Source: Sunxiuqinia rutila (GTDB lineage: Bacteria; Bacteroidota; Bacteroidia; Bacteroidales; Prolixibacteraceae). Taken from it: a stretch of DNA of 64,000 nt. Below, piece after piece: positions 17,608 through 26,130 of the stretch (the first letter of the stretch is position 1; each line of letters starts with the position of its first letter). The translations under genes and the position numbers were made by a program. Location: the NCBI RefSeq assembly GCF_050589705.1, contig NZ_JBNGOT010000003.1, positions 393,410 to 457,409 of the forward strand, written 5' to 3'. The notes under the pieces are model-generated. The model made no database searches and was not told where the DNA came from. It saw only the letters and a program-made list of their open reading frames with translations.

Positions 17608-17938
17608 TTTAATGATTGAACCAACGCGCAATTTAAACTTTCACTCGGGCAAAATGGAAAAATGAAGTCTGCCGATTTCCTCAAAAGAGATGGTGCCTTG
17701 GTGCTTATTAAAGAAATTTACGCAAGCCCAAACACCACTATCAACACTTTAAATTGTTGCGACTCCCATTTTTGCCTAATTTAGCGAGGTTTTCATCCCG
17801 AAGAAAATAATAAACCAACAACCGTAATACCAGTGACAGGCATGAAAAAAGTTGCATGAGCAAAATACGTAAGTTATTTTAGCTTAATGAACTCAAATTC
17901 CTGTTGGACTTGGCATTACTAAAAATGAATGATTAACC
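17608..17938. other. Intergenic stretch after hydF
   Basis: 331 bases in which I see no convincing gene, hairpin terminator or RNA. A 40-codon open frame from about 17662 lacks a signal or homology and was not called. The promoter for the following esterase gene should lie here but no clear -33/-7 pair is visible. Confidence 0.4.
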
Positions 17939-18892
17939 ATGAAGATTTTAATTTCGACGATCTGCATTCTTTTTACTCTGAATGCAACAGTTGCTCAAGA
18001 GCGCTACCTGGAGGAAATAACGGACTCTGTACAAACAGAAACCTTTACTTACATTCAAAAAGACGGTCAGCAGCTGGAACTTGATGTTTATACACCGGCT
18101 TTCGACAGTCAGGACACACGTCCTGTTCTACTATATGTTCATGGTGGTGGCTTTTCAGGAGGTACCCGTGACGGAGGTAGGATCCCCGCCTTTTGCAAAA
18201 AAATAGCCCGACGTGGCTATGTGGTCGTTTCCATCACTTACCGCCTCACGCGCAAAGGCACACCCACAGGCTTTGGTTGCGATTGTCCGGCTGATGAAAA
18301 AATGAAAACATTCGCTGCAGCCGTTGAAGACATTCAGGATGCCACCTATTTCTTAATTCAAAACCGGGAGCAGCTGGGAATTGATCCCTATCGGATCATC
18401 CTTTCGGGCAGCAGTGCCGGAGCCGAATCTGTGCTTATGGCTGCCTATCAGCCGCCCTATTGCTACGATCTGGATAAAGGACCGGTGAGCTATGCCGGTG
18501 TCATTTCAATGGCCGGAGCCATTCCCGACACCTCCATTATTTATGCAGAGTCAGCCGTTCCATCCTTGCTTTTTCATGGCACCTGCGACAACCTGGTTCC
18601 GTATGGCTCCGCTCCACACCATTATTGCAACGAAGACAAACCGGGCTACCTGGTTTTGCACGGCGGAAAAACCATTGCCGACCGCTTGCATCAGCTCGAC
18701 AAACCCTACTGGCTTTATACCCTTTGCGGGGAAAATCACCGGATTGCCAGCTCGCCCATGGTAGAGCAATTTGACGAAATCATCAGCTTTTGCAATGACT
18801 TTGTCCTTCATCAATCCAAAAACCAAATTCATACCGTCATCCCTGGCAAACACAATTGTCAGTATCCTGAATTCGACTATTGTCAAAACTAA
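17939..18892 (+). CDS. Secreted alpha/beta-hydrolase (carboxylesterase type)
   Basis: A 317-residue exported protein (signal peptide MKILISTICILFTLNATVAQ). It carries the carboxylesterase/BD-FAE type marks: oxyanion-hole motif LYVHGGGFSGG and nucleophile elbow SGSSAGAES, with the Asp (GTCDNLVPYG) and His (CGENHRI) of the triad in the expected order. These enzymes hydrolyse short-chain or aromatic esters, sometimes ester decorations of plant polysaccharides, in the periplasm. The extra cysteines (FGCDCPAD, CNDF, CQN) suggest disulfides. The next gene starts 11 bases downstream, so the two form a pair. The substrate cannot be predicted. Confidence 0.85.
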   Translation: MKILISTICILFTLNATVAQERYLEEITDSVQTETFTYIQKDGQQLELDVYTPAFDSQDTRPVLLYVHGGGFSGGTRDGGRIPAFCKKIARRGYVVVSITYRLTRKGTPTGFGCDCPADEKMKTFAAAVEDIQDATYFLIQNREQLGIDPYRIILSGSSAGAESVLMAAYQPPYCYDLDKGPVSYAGVISMAGAIPDTSIIYAESAVPSLLFHGTCDNLVPYGSAPHHYCNEDKPGYLVLHGGKTIADRLHQLDKPYWLYTLCGENHRIASSPMVEQFDEIISFCNDFVLHQSKNQIHTVIPGKHNCQYPEFDYCQN

Positions 18893-18903
18893 ATTATGCA
18901 CCA

Positions 18904-19737
18904 ATGAGAACCTCGATTTTTTTAATCATGATCCTTTTATCAGCTACAAATTCCATATTCGCCCAGTCTGCCAACGTCGTCACGTACAACATTCGTTACG
19001 CCAACGAGGGAGACGGAGTTAATGCCTGGTCAAACCGGAAACTTCTGGTTACCGACCTGCTGCGTTTTCACGAAGCCGACATTATTGGACTTCAGGAAGC
19101 CTTATACGAACAGGTAACCGATATTTCCCTGCAGCTTCCCGGCTTTGACCAAATTGGTGTTGGGCGCGAGGATGGCAAAGCAGAAGGTGAATATTCGCCC
19201 ATTTTTTACAACAGCCGAAAATATCAGCTGAAAGATCATGGCTGGTTCTGGCTTTCCGAAACACCGGAGGTTCCCAGCATGGGATGGGATGCTGCTTGCA
19301 AACGGATTTGCACGTACGCCTGGTTTGAAGACTACGATAAAAGGAAGACCTTTTGGGTTTTCAACACGCACTTTGACCATGTAGGTGACGAAGCACGGCT
19401 CAACTCCGCCCGACTGATTCTTCAGAAGATTGACTCGCTGAACACCAAAAATGACCCGGTTATTTTGATGGGCGATTTTAACCTGACGCCGGAAGCTGCG
19501 CCAATTGCCCGCCTCGAAACCCAGTTTTTCGACAGCAAAAAAGTTTCTGCACAGGCCCCTTATGGCCCGGAAGGAACCTACAATGCTTTTGACTTCAACA
19601 GTGAATTAAAAAATCGCATCGACTATATTTTTGTCAAAGGAAAAATTGAAGTGCTGAAGTATGGCGTACTGACTGACTCCTACGAGCAGCGCTATCCTTC
19701 AGATCATCTTCCGGTGTTGATTGAAGTGGCCTTTTAA
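18904..19737 (+). CDS. Exported endonuclease/exonuclease/phosphatase-family hydrolase
   Basis: 277 residues from ATG 18904, chosen because a signal peptide follows (MRTSIFLIMILLSATNSIFAQ); the frame start at 18880 overlaps the previous gene. The EEP-fold motifs are complete: VVTYNIRYAN, GLQEA (metal-binding Glu), FNTHFDHVG, LMGDFNLTP (Asp/Asn) and YPSDHLPV (Asp/His). Secreted members of this group act as sphingomyelinase-like, inositol-phosphate or other phosphodiester hydrolases rather than as DNases. It probably shares a transcript with the esterase before it. Confidence 0.88.
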   Translation: MRTSIFLIMILLSATNSIFAQSANVVTYNIRYANEGDGVNAWSNRKLLVTDLLRFHEADIIGLQEALYEQVTDISLQLPGFDQIGVGREDGKAEGEYSPIFYNSRKYQLKDHGWFWLSETPEVPSMGWDAACKRICTYAWFEDYDKRKTFWVFNTHFDHVGDEARLNSARLILQKIDSLNTKNDPVILMGDFNLTPEAAPIARLETQFFDSKKVSAQAPYGPEGTYNAFDFNSELKNRIDYIFVKGKIEVLKYGVLTDSYEQRYPSDHLPVLIEVAF

Positions 19738-19775
19738 CACTGAACTTTTTGGGACTTCTGCTGTCCTAAAGGGTA

Positions 19776-20831
19776 ATGAAATTTGATTACCTGATTATCG
19801 GACAAGGATTGGCCGGCACCCTGCTTGTACACGCCTTAAGAAAACGCGGAAAGTCATGCATGGTGCTGGATAATCCGGAGCAGCCCAAAGCCTCTGAAGT
19901 TGCAGCAGGAGTGATCAATCCTGTTGTTTTCAGGCGCCTAACCAAAAGCTGGCTCATTGATGAGCTTTACCTCCAGCTACTCAGCACCTATGCCGAGTTA
20001 GAACACGAATTTGGTACCCGCCTGTTTTATCCGCTCCAAATCAAAAAAGTACTCGGTAAAGGAGAAAATGAATTCTGGCGAAAGAAGGTTGCTGACGACA
20101 AACTTCAGAACTACCTTCTTCAGGAACCGGAACCAATCAGCTCCCCATACATTGAGGCGCCGTTTGGAGTTGGCACAGTCATCCAAAGCGGACGTGTTGA
20201 CCTCAGTCAACTGATTGAGAGTATGCGCCAACAGCTTCAATCGGAAAACTGTATTCGGTTTGAGAAAGTTGCCTGGAATAAACTTACCTTACAGGAAAAC
20301 CGGGTCATTTACCAGGACCTGGAAGCTCAAAAAGTCATTTTCTGTGAAGGCCATGCCGTTTCCCAAAATCCATTCTTTAAAAACCTTCAGTTCAAACATA
20401 CCAAGGGAGAAATGCTTCGGATAAAAACGACCACTTACAACGAAAACTTCATCCTCAACAAAGCCATGTTTTTAATGCCCGAAGGAGAACAGTACTACCG
20501 ACTTGGTGCAACCTACGATTGGAATGATTTAAGTACCACACCTCAGGAACATGCCCGAATTGAGCTGACGGAAAAACTCAGCACATTCTTCACAGGTACG
20601 TATGAAGTGGTCGATCACCAGGCTGGCATCCGGCCAACCACGCACGACCGGAGGCCGGTTTTAGGGCTTCATCCCCACTTCCCACAGCTGGGCATTTTTA
20701 ACGGTTTAGGCTCCAAAGGAACCATGCTTGGGCCCTACTTTGCCCGGCAATTTGCCCGCTTCCTGTGTGACGAAGATCAGGCCATTCAGCCAGAAGTAAA
20801 CATAAACCGCTACTTCCCGGAAAGAAAATAG
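19776..20831 (+). CDS. FAD-dependent oxidoreductase (DAO family)
   Basis: A 351-residue soluble flavoprotein. The N-terminal dinucleotide-binding motif is YLIIGQGLAGTLLVHALRKRG (GxGxxG), followed by SEVAAGVINPV, the second FAD contact, and C-terminal GIRPTTHDRRPVLG and LGSKGTMLGP, which close the FAD site. The fold is that of glycine/D-amino-acid oxidases and the FAD part of MnmC. It lacks the partner methyltransferase domain of MnmC and has no signal peptide, so it acts in the cytoplasm on an unknown amine or amino acid. It starts 38 bases after the previous gene. Confidence 0.85.
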   Translation: MKFDYLIIGQGLAGTLLVHALRKRGKSCMVLDNPEQPKASEVAAGVINPVVFRRLTKSWLIDELYLQLLSTYAELEHEFGTRLFYPLQIKKVLGKGENEFWRKKVADDKLQNYLLQEPEPISSPYIEAPFGVGTVIQSGRVDLSQLIESMRQQLQSENCIRFEKVAWNKLTLQENRVIYQDLEAQKVIFCEGHAVSQNPFFKNLQFKHTKGEMLRIKTTTYNENFILNKAMFLMPEGEQYYRLGATYDWNDLSTTPQEHARIELTEKLSTFFTGTYEVVDHQAGIRPTTHDRRPVLGLHPHFPQLGIFNGLGSKGTMLGPYFARQFARFLCDEDQAIQPEVNINRYFPERK

Positions 20832-21110
20832 TCCCATTAGCGGGCTCAAAACCACGAACGAAAAAGCTCCAAGGGTTCGAAAAAATAAAAAAGCGTATAT
20901 TAACGTGCTAAACGTTGGATATCATCCTGCACCTCAACATAAACGACCTGAATCAAAACTCATGAAGGCCATGCAAAATACCGTTAGAATTGTTTTCCTG
21001 CGTACGGGACGTTCAAAGGTCTTTGCCTGGCTTCATCAATTAAAAATTTAAAGAAAACATCATTTGACGCATATCAAAATGATGTTAACAGAAACATAAA
21101 TCAGAATCGT

Positions 21111-22472
21111 TTGAAAGCATTTGGCGAAATCATTATCAAGTTATCGGATCTCATTTGGGGGGCTCCTCTGCTGATCCTCTTACTCGGAGGCGGACTTTAT
21201 TTTTTATTCATTTCTCGGTTGGCTCCGATTAAATACATTGGTCATGCCATTCAGATTTTACGTGGGAAATACGATGATCCTGAAGAAGCCGGACAATTGC
21301 ACCACTACCAGGCACTGGCAACGGCCCTGGCCGGAACCGTAGGAATGGGTAACATTAGCGGAGTAGCCATTGCCATTACCACAGGCGGACCAGGAGCCAT
21401 TTTCTGGATGTGGATTTCTGCACTGGTCGGCATTTCAACCAAGTTTTTCACCTGCTCGCTGGCGGTTATGTACCGCGGAAAAGACAATGCCGGAGAAATA
21501 CAGGGTGGCCCCATGTATGTCATCACCGAAGGCCTTGGCAAGCGTTGGAAACCACTGGCCATATTCTTCTCCGTTACGGCCATGCTTGGCGTGCTTCCAA
21601 TATTTCAGGCCAATCAGCTCACCCAGGCCATTAGCGATGTGGTGCTGCAGCCCAACGGCATTCCGGTATCCTTTACCAGCAGTCTGATCATCGGGCTGGT
21701 GCTGGCATTTATTGTTGCTCTGGTTATTCTAGGCGGGGTTAAACGAATTGGAAAGGTAACCGGACGTGTGGTACCTGTTATGATCGTCGTTTATATTGTT
21801 ACCATTCTCTACATTATTTTCTCCAATTCCAGCGAAATACTTCCAAGTTTAAAACTGATTTTCAACGATGCCTTTACCGGCAACGCTGTTCTTGGTGGTT
21901 CGCTCGGGGCCATCATCATCACCGGGGTTCGCCGAGCCGCGTTCTCCAACGAAGCCGGAGTTGGTACCGCTCCCATGGCTCATGGTGCCGCCAAAACCAA
22001 CGAACCGATTCGCGAAGGACTCGTGGCTATGCTGGGCCCCATTATCGATACCATTATCGTTTGCACCATGACTGCCCTGGCCATCATTATTACCGGGGTT
22101 TGGAAGCACAGCGAGGCCGACGGCATCACCCTCACCGCCGAAGCCTTTGACCAGGTCATTCCGTACGGTAGCTATTTACTGACCATTTGTGTCAGCTTCT
22201 TTGCGCTGTCAACCATGTTTGCCTTTCCCTATTACGGCAGCAAATGCCTGAGCTTTGTTGCAGGAACCCAATATCAAAAATGGTATCACTACGCGGTGGT
22301 TATCCTGGTCGTTGTTGGTTCCGTGTCGCAACTTCAGGTTGTGGTTAGTTTTTTAGACCTGTCTTTTGCCCTAATGGCCTTCCCCACCATGATCAGCGCC
22401 ATTTTGCTTTCCGGACAGGTGCGCAAGGCTGCACGGGTTTATTTCAAAAAACTCGAACTCAAACAATTTTAA
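21111..22472 (+). CDS. Sodium:alanine symporter family (AGCS) amino-acid transporter
   Basis: A 453-residue inner-membrane protein with about ten to eleven hydrophobic segments and the AGCS signatures GTVGMGNISGVA and AAFSNEAGVGTAPMAHGAA. The family imports alanine, glycine or related small amino acids with sodium. The best start is a TTG at 21111: the next residues (KAFGEIIIKLSDLIWGAPLLILLLGGG) match the family N-terminus and no ATG lies nearby in frame. No Shine-Dalgarno sequence is visible. It is preceded by about 280 bases with no recognisable gene and looks like a single-gene unit. Confidence 0.95.
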   Translation: MKAFGEIIIKLSDLIWGAPLLILLLGGGLYFLFISRLAPIKYIGHAIQILRGKYDDPEEAGQLHHYQALATALAGTVGMGNISGVAIAITTGGPGAIFWMWISALVGISTKFFTCSLAVMYRGKDNAGEIQGGPMYVITEGLGKRWKPLAIFFSVTAMLGVLPIFQANQLTQAISDVVLQPNGIPVSFTSSLIIGLVLAFIVALVILGGVKRIGKVTGRVVPVMIVVYIVTILYIIFSNSSEILPSLKLIFNDAFTGNAVLGGSLGAIIITGVRRAAFSNEAGVGTAPMAHGAAKTNEPIREGLVAMLGPIIDTIIVCTMTALAIIITGVWKHSEADGITLTAEAFDQVIPYGSYLLTICVSFFALSTMFAFPYYGSKCLSFVAGTQYQKWYHYAVVILVVVGSVSQLQVVVSFLDLSFALMAFPTMISAILLSGQVRKAARVYFKKLELKQF

Positions 22473-22553
22473 CGCGTTAGCCAAAAGGTTTCTTACTTCA
22501 GTCCGCTTAAAATGTTCTCATAATCGCCATGTTTTTTATAACTTAGAGCCAAT

Positions 22554-22561
22554 TATTTTTG
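22554..22561 (+). promoter_or_regulatory. Candidate promoter -7 element for GH20 gene
   Basis: TATTTTTG fits the Bacteroidota -7 consensus TAnnTTTG and lies 24 bases before the ATG. No clear TTTG is present at -33, so this is a weak call. Confidence 0.35.
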
Positions 22562-22585
22562 AACGAACCATTGAATTAATCAACC

Positions 22586-24130
22586 ATGAACAAAAACGTT
22601 TTACTCCTATTGGCCGTTTTCGCCGGGCTGCTTTCGTGCACCCCTGAAGAGCCAACCGATTTAACCCAAACCCAGGTTATTCCGAAGCCTGTATCAGTTA
22701 CTGCTACCGGAAAAGCATTCCGACTATCAGACCAAACCAAAATCTATGTTCAGGCGGGCTCCAACCTGGAAGCCACTGCCCAATACCTGCAAAGCAAACT
22801 TGCCCCCGCAACAGGATTTCAACTTCCGGTTGAAGCTGTTAGCGACATGCCTTCGGCAGGGATTTTTATCAGCCTGACCAATGATTCAGAATTGGGAAAT
22901 GAAGGTTATGAATTACAAATCGACAAAAAATTGCTCACCCTGAAAGCCAACAAGGCTGAAGGTGCTTTCCGCGGTATTCAAACCATCCGCCAGCTGTTGC
23001 CGCTTTCCATTGCCAGCAGCAGTGTTCAGCAAACCGACTGGGTGATTGCAACCGGAACCATTCGCGACTTCCCGGAATATGAATACCGGGGAACCATGCT
23101 CGACGTTGCCCGTCACTTTCTGGGGGTTGACGATGTAAAACACTACCTCGACCTGATGGCGTATTATAAATTCAACATCATGCACCTGCACCTGACTGAT
23201 GACCAGGGTTGGCGCATCGAAATTAAATCGTGGCCGAAACTGACCGAAATTGGTGGAAGCACGGAAGTTGGTGGTGGCGAAGGCGGGTTCTACACCCAGG
23301 ACCAATATACCGAGCTGGTCAACTATGCGGCCGAACGCTTCATCACAATCATTCCTGAAATTGACATGCCCGGCCACACCAATGCGGCTTTAGCTTCGTA
23401 TGCCGAGTTGAACTGCGACGGCAAAGCCACAGAGCTATACACCGGCATTGAGGTTGGTTTCAGCACCTTGTGTACCGACAAGGAAATTACCTACGAATTT
23501 ATTGACGATGTCATTGGCGAATTGGCGTCATTAACTCCCGGACCATACATCCACATTGGTGGCGACGAATCGCATGTGACTAAAAAAGAGGATTACATTC
23601 CTTTTATCGAGCGGGTACAAGACCTGGTTTATGCCCACGGAAAAACCATGATTGGCTGGGACGAAGTAACCCTGGCTAAATTGGACGAGCGCAGCATTGC
23701 GCAGTACTGGTCAAGCGCCGACAATGCCAAAAATGCCGTTCAGCAAGGCGTAAAAGTCATCATGTCGCCAGCCAAGAAGGCTTACCTGGACATGAAATAC
23801 GATTCCTTGTCTACGCTTGGCTTGCACTGGGCCGGATACATTGAGGTTGACACGGGTTATGACTGGGATCCGACCAAGCTGGAAAAAGAAATTAGCCGGG
23901 AAAATATTCTGGGCATTGAAGCTCCGCTGTGGACGGAAACCGTTACCAATCGCGCCGATATGGAATACCTGGTATTCCCGCGTCTGGCTGGCTATGCCGA
24001 AATTGGCTGGTCGCCTGCCGAAGGAAAAAGCTGGGATGAATACAAAGTTCGCCTCGCTGCTCATGGTCAGCAATACGACACCTGGGGCATCAACTATTAC
24101 CGGTCAAAACTAGTTCCCTGGGAGGAATAA
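22586..24130 (+). CDS. GH20 beta-N-acetylhexosaminidase, lipoprotein
   Basis: A 514-residue lipoprotein (MNKNVLLLLAVFAGLLSC, Cys18). A GH20b N-terminal domain (about 30-160) precedes the catalytic barrel, which starts at EYRGTMLDVARHF. The catalytic pair of GH20 is present in HIGGDESH (Asp327, Glu328), with further family marks MHLHLTDDQGWRIEI and IIPEIDMPGHT and the C-terminal WTE. It removes terminal N-acetylglucosamine or N-acetylgalactosamine from chitin-, peptidoglycan- or glycoprotein-derived glycans in the periplasm or at the outer membrane. It is a single gene with its own terminator. Confidence 0.95.
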   Translation: MNKNVLLLLAVFAGLLSCTPEEPTDLTQTQVIPKPVSVTATGKAFRLSDQTKIYVQAGSNLEATAQYLQSKLAPATGFQLPVEAVSDMPSAGIFISLTNDSELGNEGYELQIDKKLLTLKANKAEGAFRGIQTIRQLLPLSIASSSVQQTDWVIATGTIRDFPEYEYRGTMLDVARHFLGVDDVKHYLDLMAYYKFNIMHLHLTDDQGWRIEIKSWPKLTEIGGSTEVGGGEGGFYTQDQYTELVNYAAERFITIIPEIDMPGHTNAALASYAELNCDGKATELYTGIEVGFSTLCTDKEITYEFIDDVIGELASLTPGPYIHIGGDESHVTKKEDYIPFIERVQDLVYAHGKTMIGWDEVTLAKLDERSIAQYWSSADNAKNAVQQGVKVIMSPAKKAYLDMKYDSLSTLGLHWAGYIEVDTGYDWDPTKLEKEISRENILGIEAPLWTETVTNRADMEYLVFPRLAGYAEIGWSPAEGKSWDEYKVRLAAHGQQYDTWGINYYRSKLVPWEE

Positions 24131-24148
24131 GAAAGAATAAAAAACAAC

Positions 24149-24178
24149 AAAAGGCTGTCTCTAAAAAGGCAGCCTTTT
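24149..24178 (+). terminator. Rho-independent terminator after GH20 gene
   Basis: A 9-bp perfect stem (AAAAGGCTG/CAGCCTTTT) with a 12-base loop and trailing Ts, 18 bases after the GH20 stop. Confidence 0.85.
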
Positions 24179-24189
24179 TAGTTCTCAGG

Positions 24190-24378
24190 CATCGAGCAGG
24201 CGTTCTGGTTCATTGAGCAGATGTTCAGGCGCATCAAGCAGACGGTCAGATGCATTGAGTGATTGTTACGGCACATCGAGCGGATGTTCAGACTCATCAA
24301 GCAGGCGTTCAGTCACATCGAGCAGACGTTAAAGTACATTGAGCAGGCGTTCCGGCGCATTAAGCAGCTATTTGGAAT
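24190..24378. repeat. Degenerate 21-bp tandem repeat, nine copies
   Basis: Nine head-to-tail units of exactly 21 bases (starting at 24190, 24211, 24232, 24253, 24274, 24295, 24316, 24337, 24358), each close to CATYRAGCAGRYGTTCAG plus three variable bases. The unit start (CATYRAGCAG) is best kept. Because 21 is seven codons, the minus strand reads as heptads of the form E-R-L-L-[D/N]-x-x, but TAA stops in units 4 and 7 break the frame and there is no gene start. It lies between the GH20 terminator and the FAA-hydrolase terminator, outside both genes. Confidence 0.9.
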
Positions 24379-24419
24379 ATTCGTTGAATGACCAGGACCC
24401 AACAAGCTCACAAACACAA

Positions 24420-24464
24420 AAGCCGAATTTTCACACCCACTCTGTCGGCTTGAAAATTCGGCTT
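24420..24464 (-). terminator. Terminator after FAA-hydrolase gene
   Basis: A perfect 14-bp stem (AAGCCGAATTTTCA/TGAAAATTCGGCTT) with a 17-base loop, 37 bases past the stop of the minus-strand gene. A short T stretch is present on the minus strand, and it may work in both directions. Confidence 0.7.
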
Positions 24465-24501
24465 ATTCTTTCATCAAGGATCTTCCCTTTTACTTGCTGA
24501 G

Positions 24502-25116
24502 TTATTTCACTTCGAAGTCAAAAAGCTTTCTACCTTCCAAAAAGCCTTCCAGGCGGTCGCCAATGGCTACTGGCCCCACTCCGGCTGGCGTTCCGGTATA
24601 AATCAGATCGCCAATTTTTAGGGTAAAGTATTTCGAAACCTGGCTAATCAGTTCATCAATGGCAAAAAGCATGTAAGCCGAATCGCCCTGCTGAACCAAA
24701 TCTCCATTCTTCTTCAGCTGAAACTTAATGGAATTCACATCGGGCAAGTTCTCTTTCGCCACAAAGTCGGTTGAAATCACGGCAGAGCGGTCAAAACCTT
24801 TTGCTTTTTCCCAGGGAAGACCTTGATCTTTCAATTGATTTTGCAGATCACGGGCCGTAAAGTCAATCCCCAAGCCAACTTCATCAAAATAGCGATTGGC
24901 AAATCGGGGTTCAATGTTTTTCCCCAAGCGGTTTATGCGCAAAATCAACTCACACTCATAATGAACCTCCTGGCTAAAGTCGGGAATGTAAAACGGGTCA
25001 TTGTTCCGTAACAAGGCCGAATCCGGTTTCATGAAAATAACCGGTTCATCCGGAATTTCATTGTTCAATTCGCGAACATGCTCGCTGTAATTGCGTCCGA
25101 TACAAATGATTTTCAT
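24502..25116 (-). CDS. Fumarylacetoacetate hydrolase family protein (acylpyruvase-like)
   Basis: 204 residues from ATG 25116 (MKIICIGRNYSEHVREL), the typical start of short FAA-hydrolase proteins; the frame extension to 25170 adds unrelated residues. The single FAH domain includes the metal-binding pattern EVHYECEL and GLGIDFTARDLQ, KGFD, and the closing IYTGTPAGVGPVAIGD. Family members (FAHD1, acylpyruvate hydrolase, oxaloacetate decarboxylase, HpcE-like isomerases) act on 2-oxo-acid C-C bonds in the cytoplasm. There is no aromatic-degradation gene cluster here, so a housekeeping metabolite-repair role is more likely. The exonuclease gene follows 84 bases downstream. Confidence 0.9.
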   Translation of the reverse strand: MKIICIGRNYSEHVRELNNEIPDEPVIFMKPDSALLRNNDPFYIPDFSQEVHYECELILRINRLGKNIEPRFANRYFDEVGLGIDFTARDLQNQLKDQGLPWEKAKGFDRSAVISTDFVAKENLPDVNSIKFQLKKNGDLVQQGDSAYMLFAIDELISQVSKYFTLKIGDLIYTGTPAGVGPVAIGDRLEGFLEGRKLFDFEVK

Positions 25117-25200
25117 ATAAACGAGTTTTGAGTCCAGAGCAAGGAGTAGCGCGTCATAAGGAGCTTGCAAGTCACTAATGTCCCGCTACTCACTGCCTCT

Positions 25201-26004
25201 TCAATCTTTCATTCTCAATTTAATGGCGGTCAGCACTTTTTTGGTGTAAAGCGGAAATTCGCTGTTAATGATCCAACCAAAATAACCTGGCTGCTCGCGC
25301 AAAACTTTTTCGACAGGTACCCCTTTGTTTTTCCCAAAGTTAAAAACCTCTACCCCATCTTCATTGTATACAATACGACCCACAAAATCAACATTCCGGT
25401 CATACGAAGAGAACTCGCTCAATGCACTGACATCATTTTGGATCGGCTTCGTTTTTACGCCTTTATTGTCCTCATACACTGTCTCCTCATAAACATCCAA
25501 CTGAGCCTTCAGCACATCGTAGGTGGCTTTGGTATCGGCCATCGCACTGTGAGCATTAACCAGTTCCTGCTGACAATAAAATTTGAAGGCAGCCGCAAGG
25601 GTGCGCTTTTCCATTTTATGGAAGATAGCCTGCACATCAATAAACTTGCGTTTCTTAAAATCAACGTCAACTCCAACCCGCAGAAATTCTTCAGCCAGCA
25701 AGGGAATATCAAAACGGTTGGAGTTAAAGCCTGCCAAGTCTGCTCCTTCCAAAAAGTTAGCCAGGGTTTTGGCAACTTCCTTAAATGTTGGGGCATCCTT
25801 CACATCTTCATCATAAATACCATGGATTTTACTGACATGCTCCGGGATCGGCATTTCCGGGTTAATCCGCAAGTCACGCTCTTCTTCGCGTCCATCCGGA
25901 TGAATTTTCAGTAAGGCAATTTCCACAATACGATCCGTAACAATATTGATCCCTGTTGTTTCCAGGTCGAGGAAAACCAACGGATTCTTCAAGTTTAATT
26001 TCAT
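25201..26004 (-). CDS. DEDDh 3'-5' exonuclease (DNA polymerase III epsilon-like)
   Basis: 267 residues from ATG 26004. The N-terminal RNase T-like domain (about 1-175) has VFLDLETTGIN (Asp13, Glu15), GFNSNRFDIPLL, and HSAMADTKATYDVL carrying the His and Asp of the DEDDh active site. The C-terminal part (about 185-267) ends in a small domain with VFNFGKNKGVPVEKVLREQPGYFGWI, similar to the exonuclease-associated DUF3820-like module. Such proteins act as proofreading or repair exonucleases. It sits directly downstream of dnaN on the same strand, though dnaN has its own terminator between them. Confidence 0.9.
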   Translation of the reverse strand: MKLNLKNPLVFLDLETTGINIVTDRIVEIALLKIHPDGREEERDLRINPEMPIPEHVSKIHGIYDEDVKDAPTFKEVAKTLANFLEGADLAGFNSNRFDIPLLAEEFLRVGVDVDFKKRKFIDVQAIFHKMEKRTLAAAFKFYCQQELVNAHSAMADTKATYDVLKAQLDVYEETVYEDNKGVKTKPIQNDVSALSEFSSYDRNVDFVGRIVYNEDGVEVFNFGKNKGVPVEKVLREQPGYFGWIINSEFPLYTKKVLTAIKLRMKD

Positions 26005-26073
26005 GGGTCTTTCTTTCAATTTGGTACTCTGCCACTTAGCAGGGCGCTATTTTATTTTTTGACTGATTCAAAC

Positions 26074-26107
26074 AAAAAAAACCTAACAAAACAAATCTTG
26101 TTAGGTT
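26074..26107 (-). terminator. Rho-independent terminator after dnaN
   Basis: On the minus strand a hairpin (AACCTAACAAG/TTTGTTAGGTT) followed by a run of seven or more Ts, 24 bases beyond the dnaN stop. Confidence 0.85.
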
Positions 26108-26130
26108 CTCATCATGCTATTAGTTACAAT

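Noticed and set aside
17662..17784. 40-codon open frame after hydF
   Set aside because: No signal, conserved motif or good start context.
20962..21051. 29-codon open frame upstream of the sodium:alanine symporter
   Set aside because: Too short, no motif and no link to the downstream gene; could be a leader peptide but nothing supports it.
24190..24378. CRISPR array interpretation of the repeat
   Set aside because: Units are 21 bases with no separate unique spacers and no cas genes nearby; it is a direct tandem repeat.
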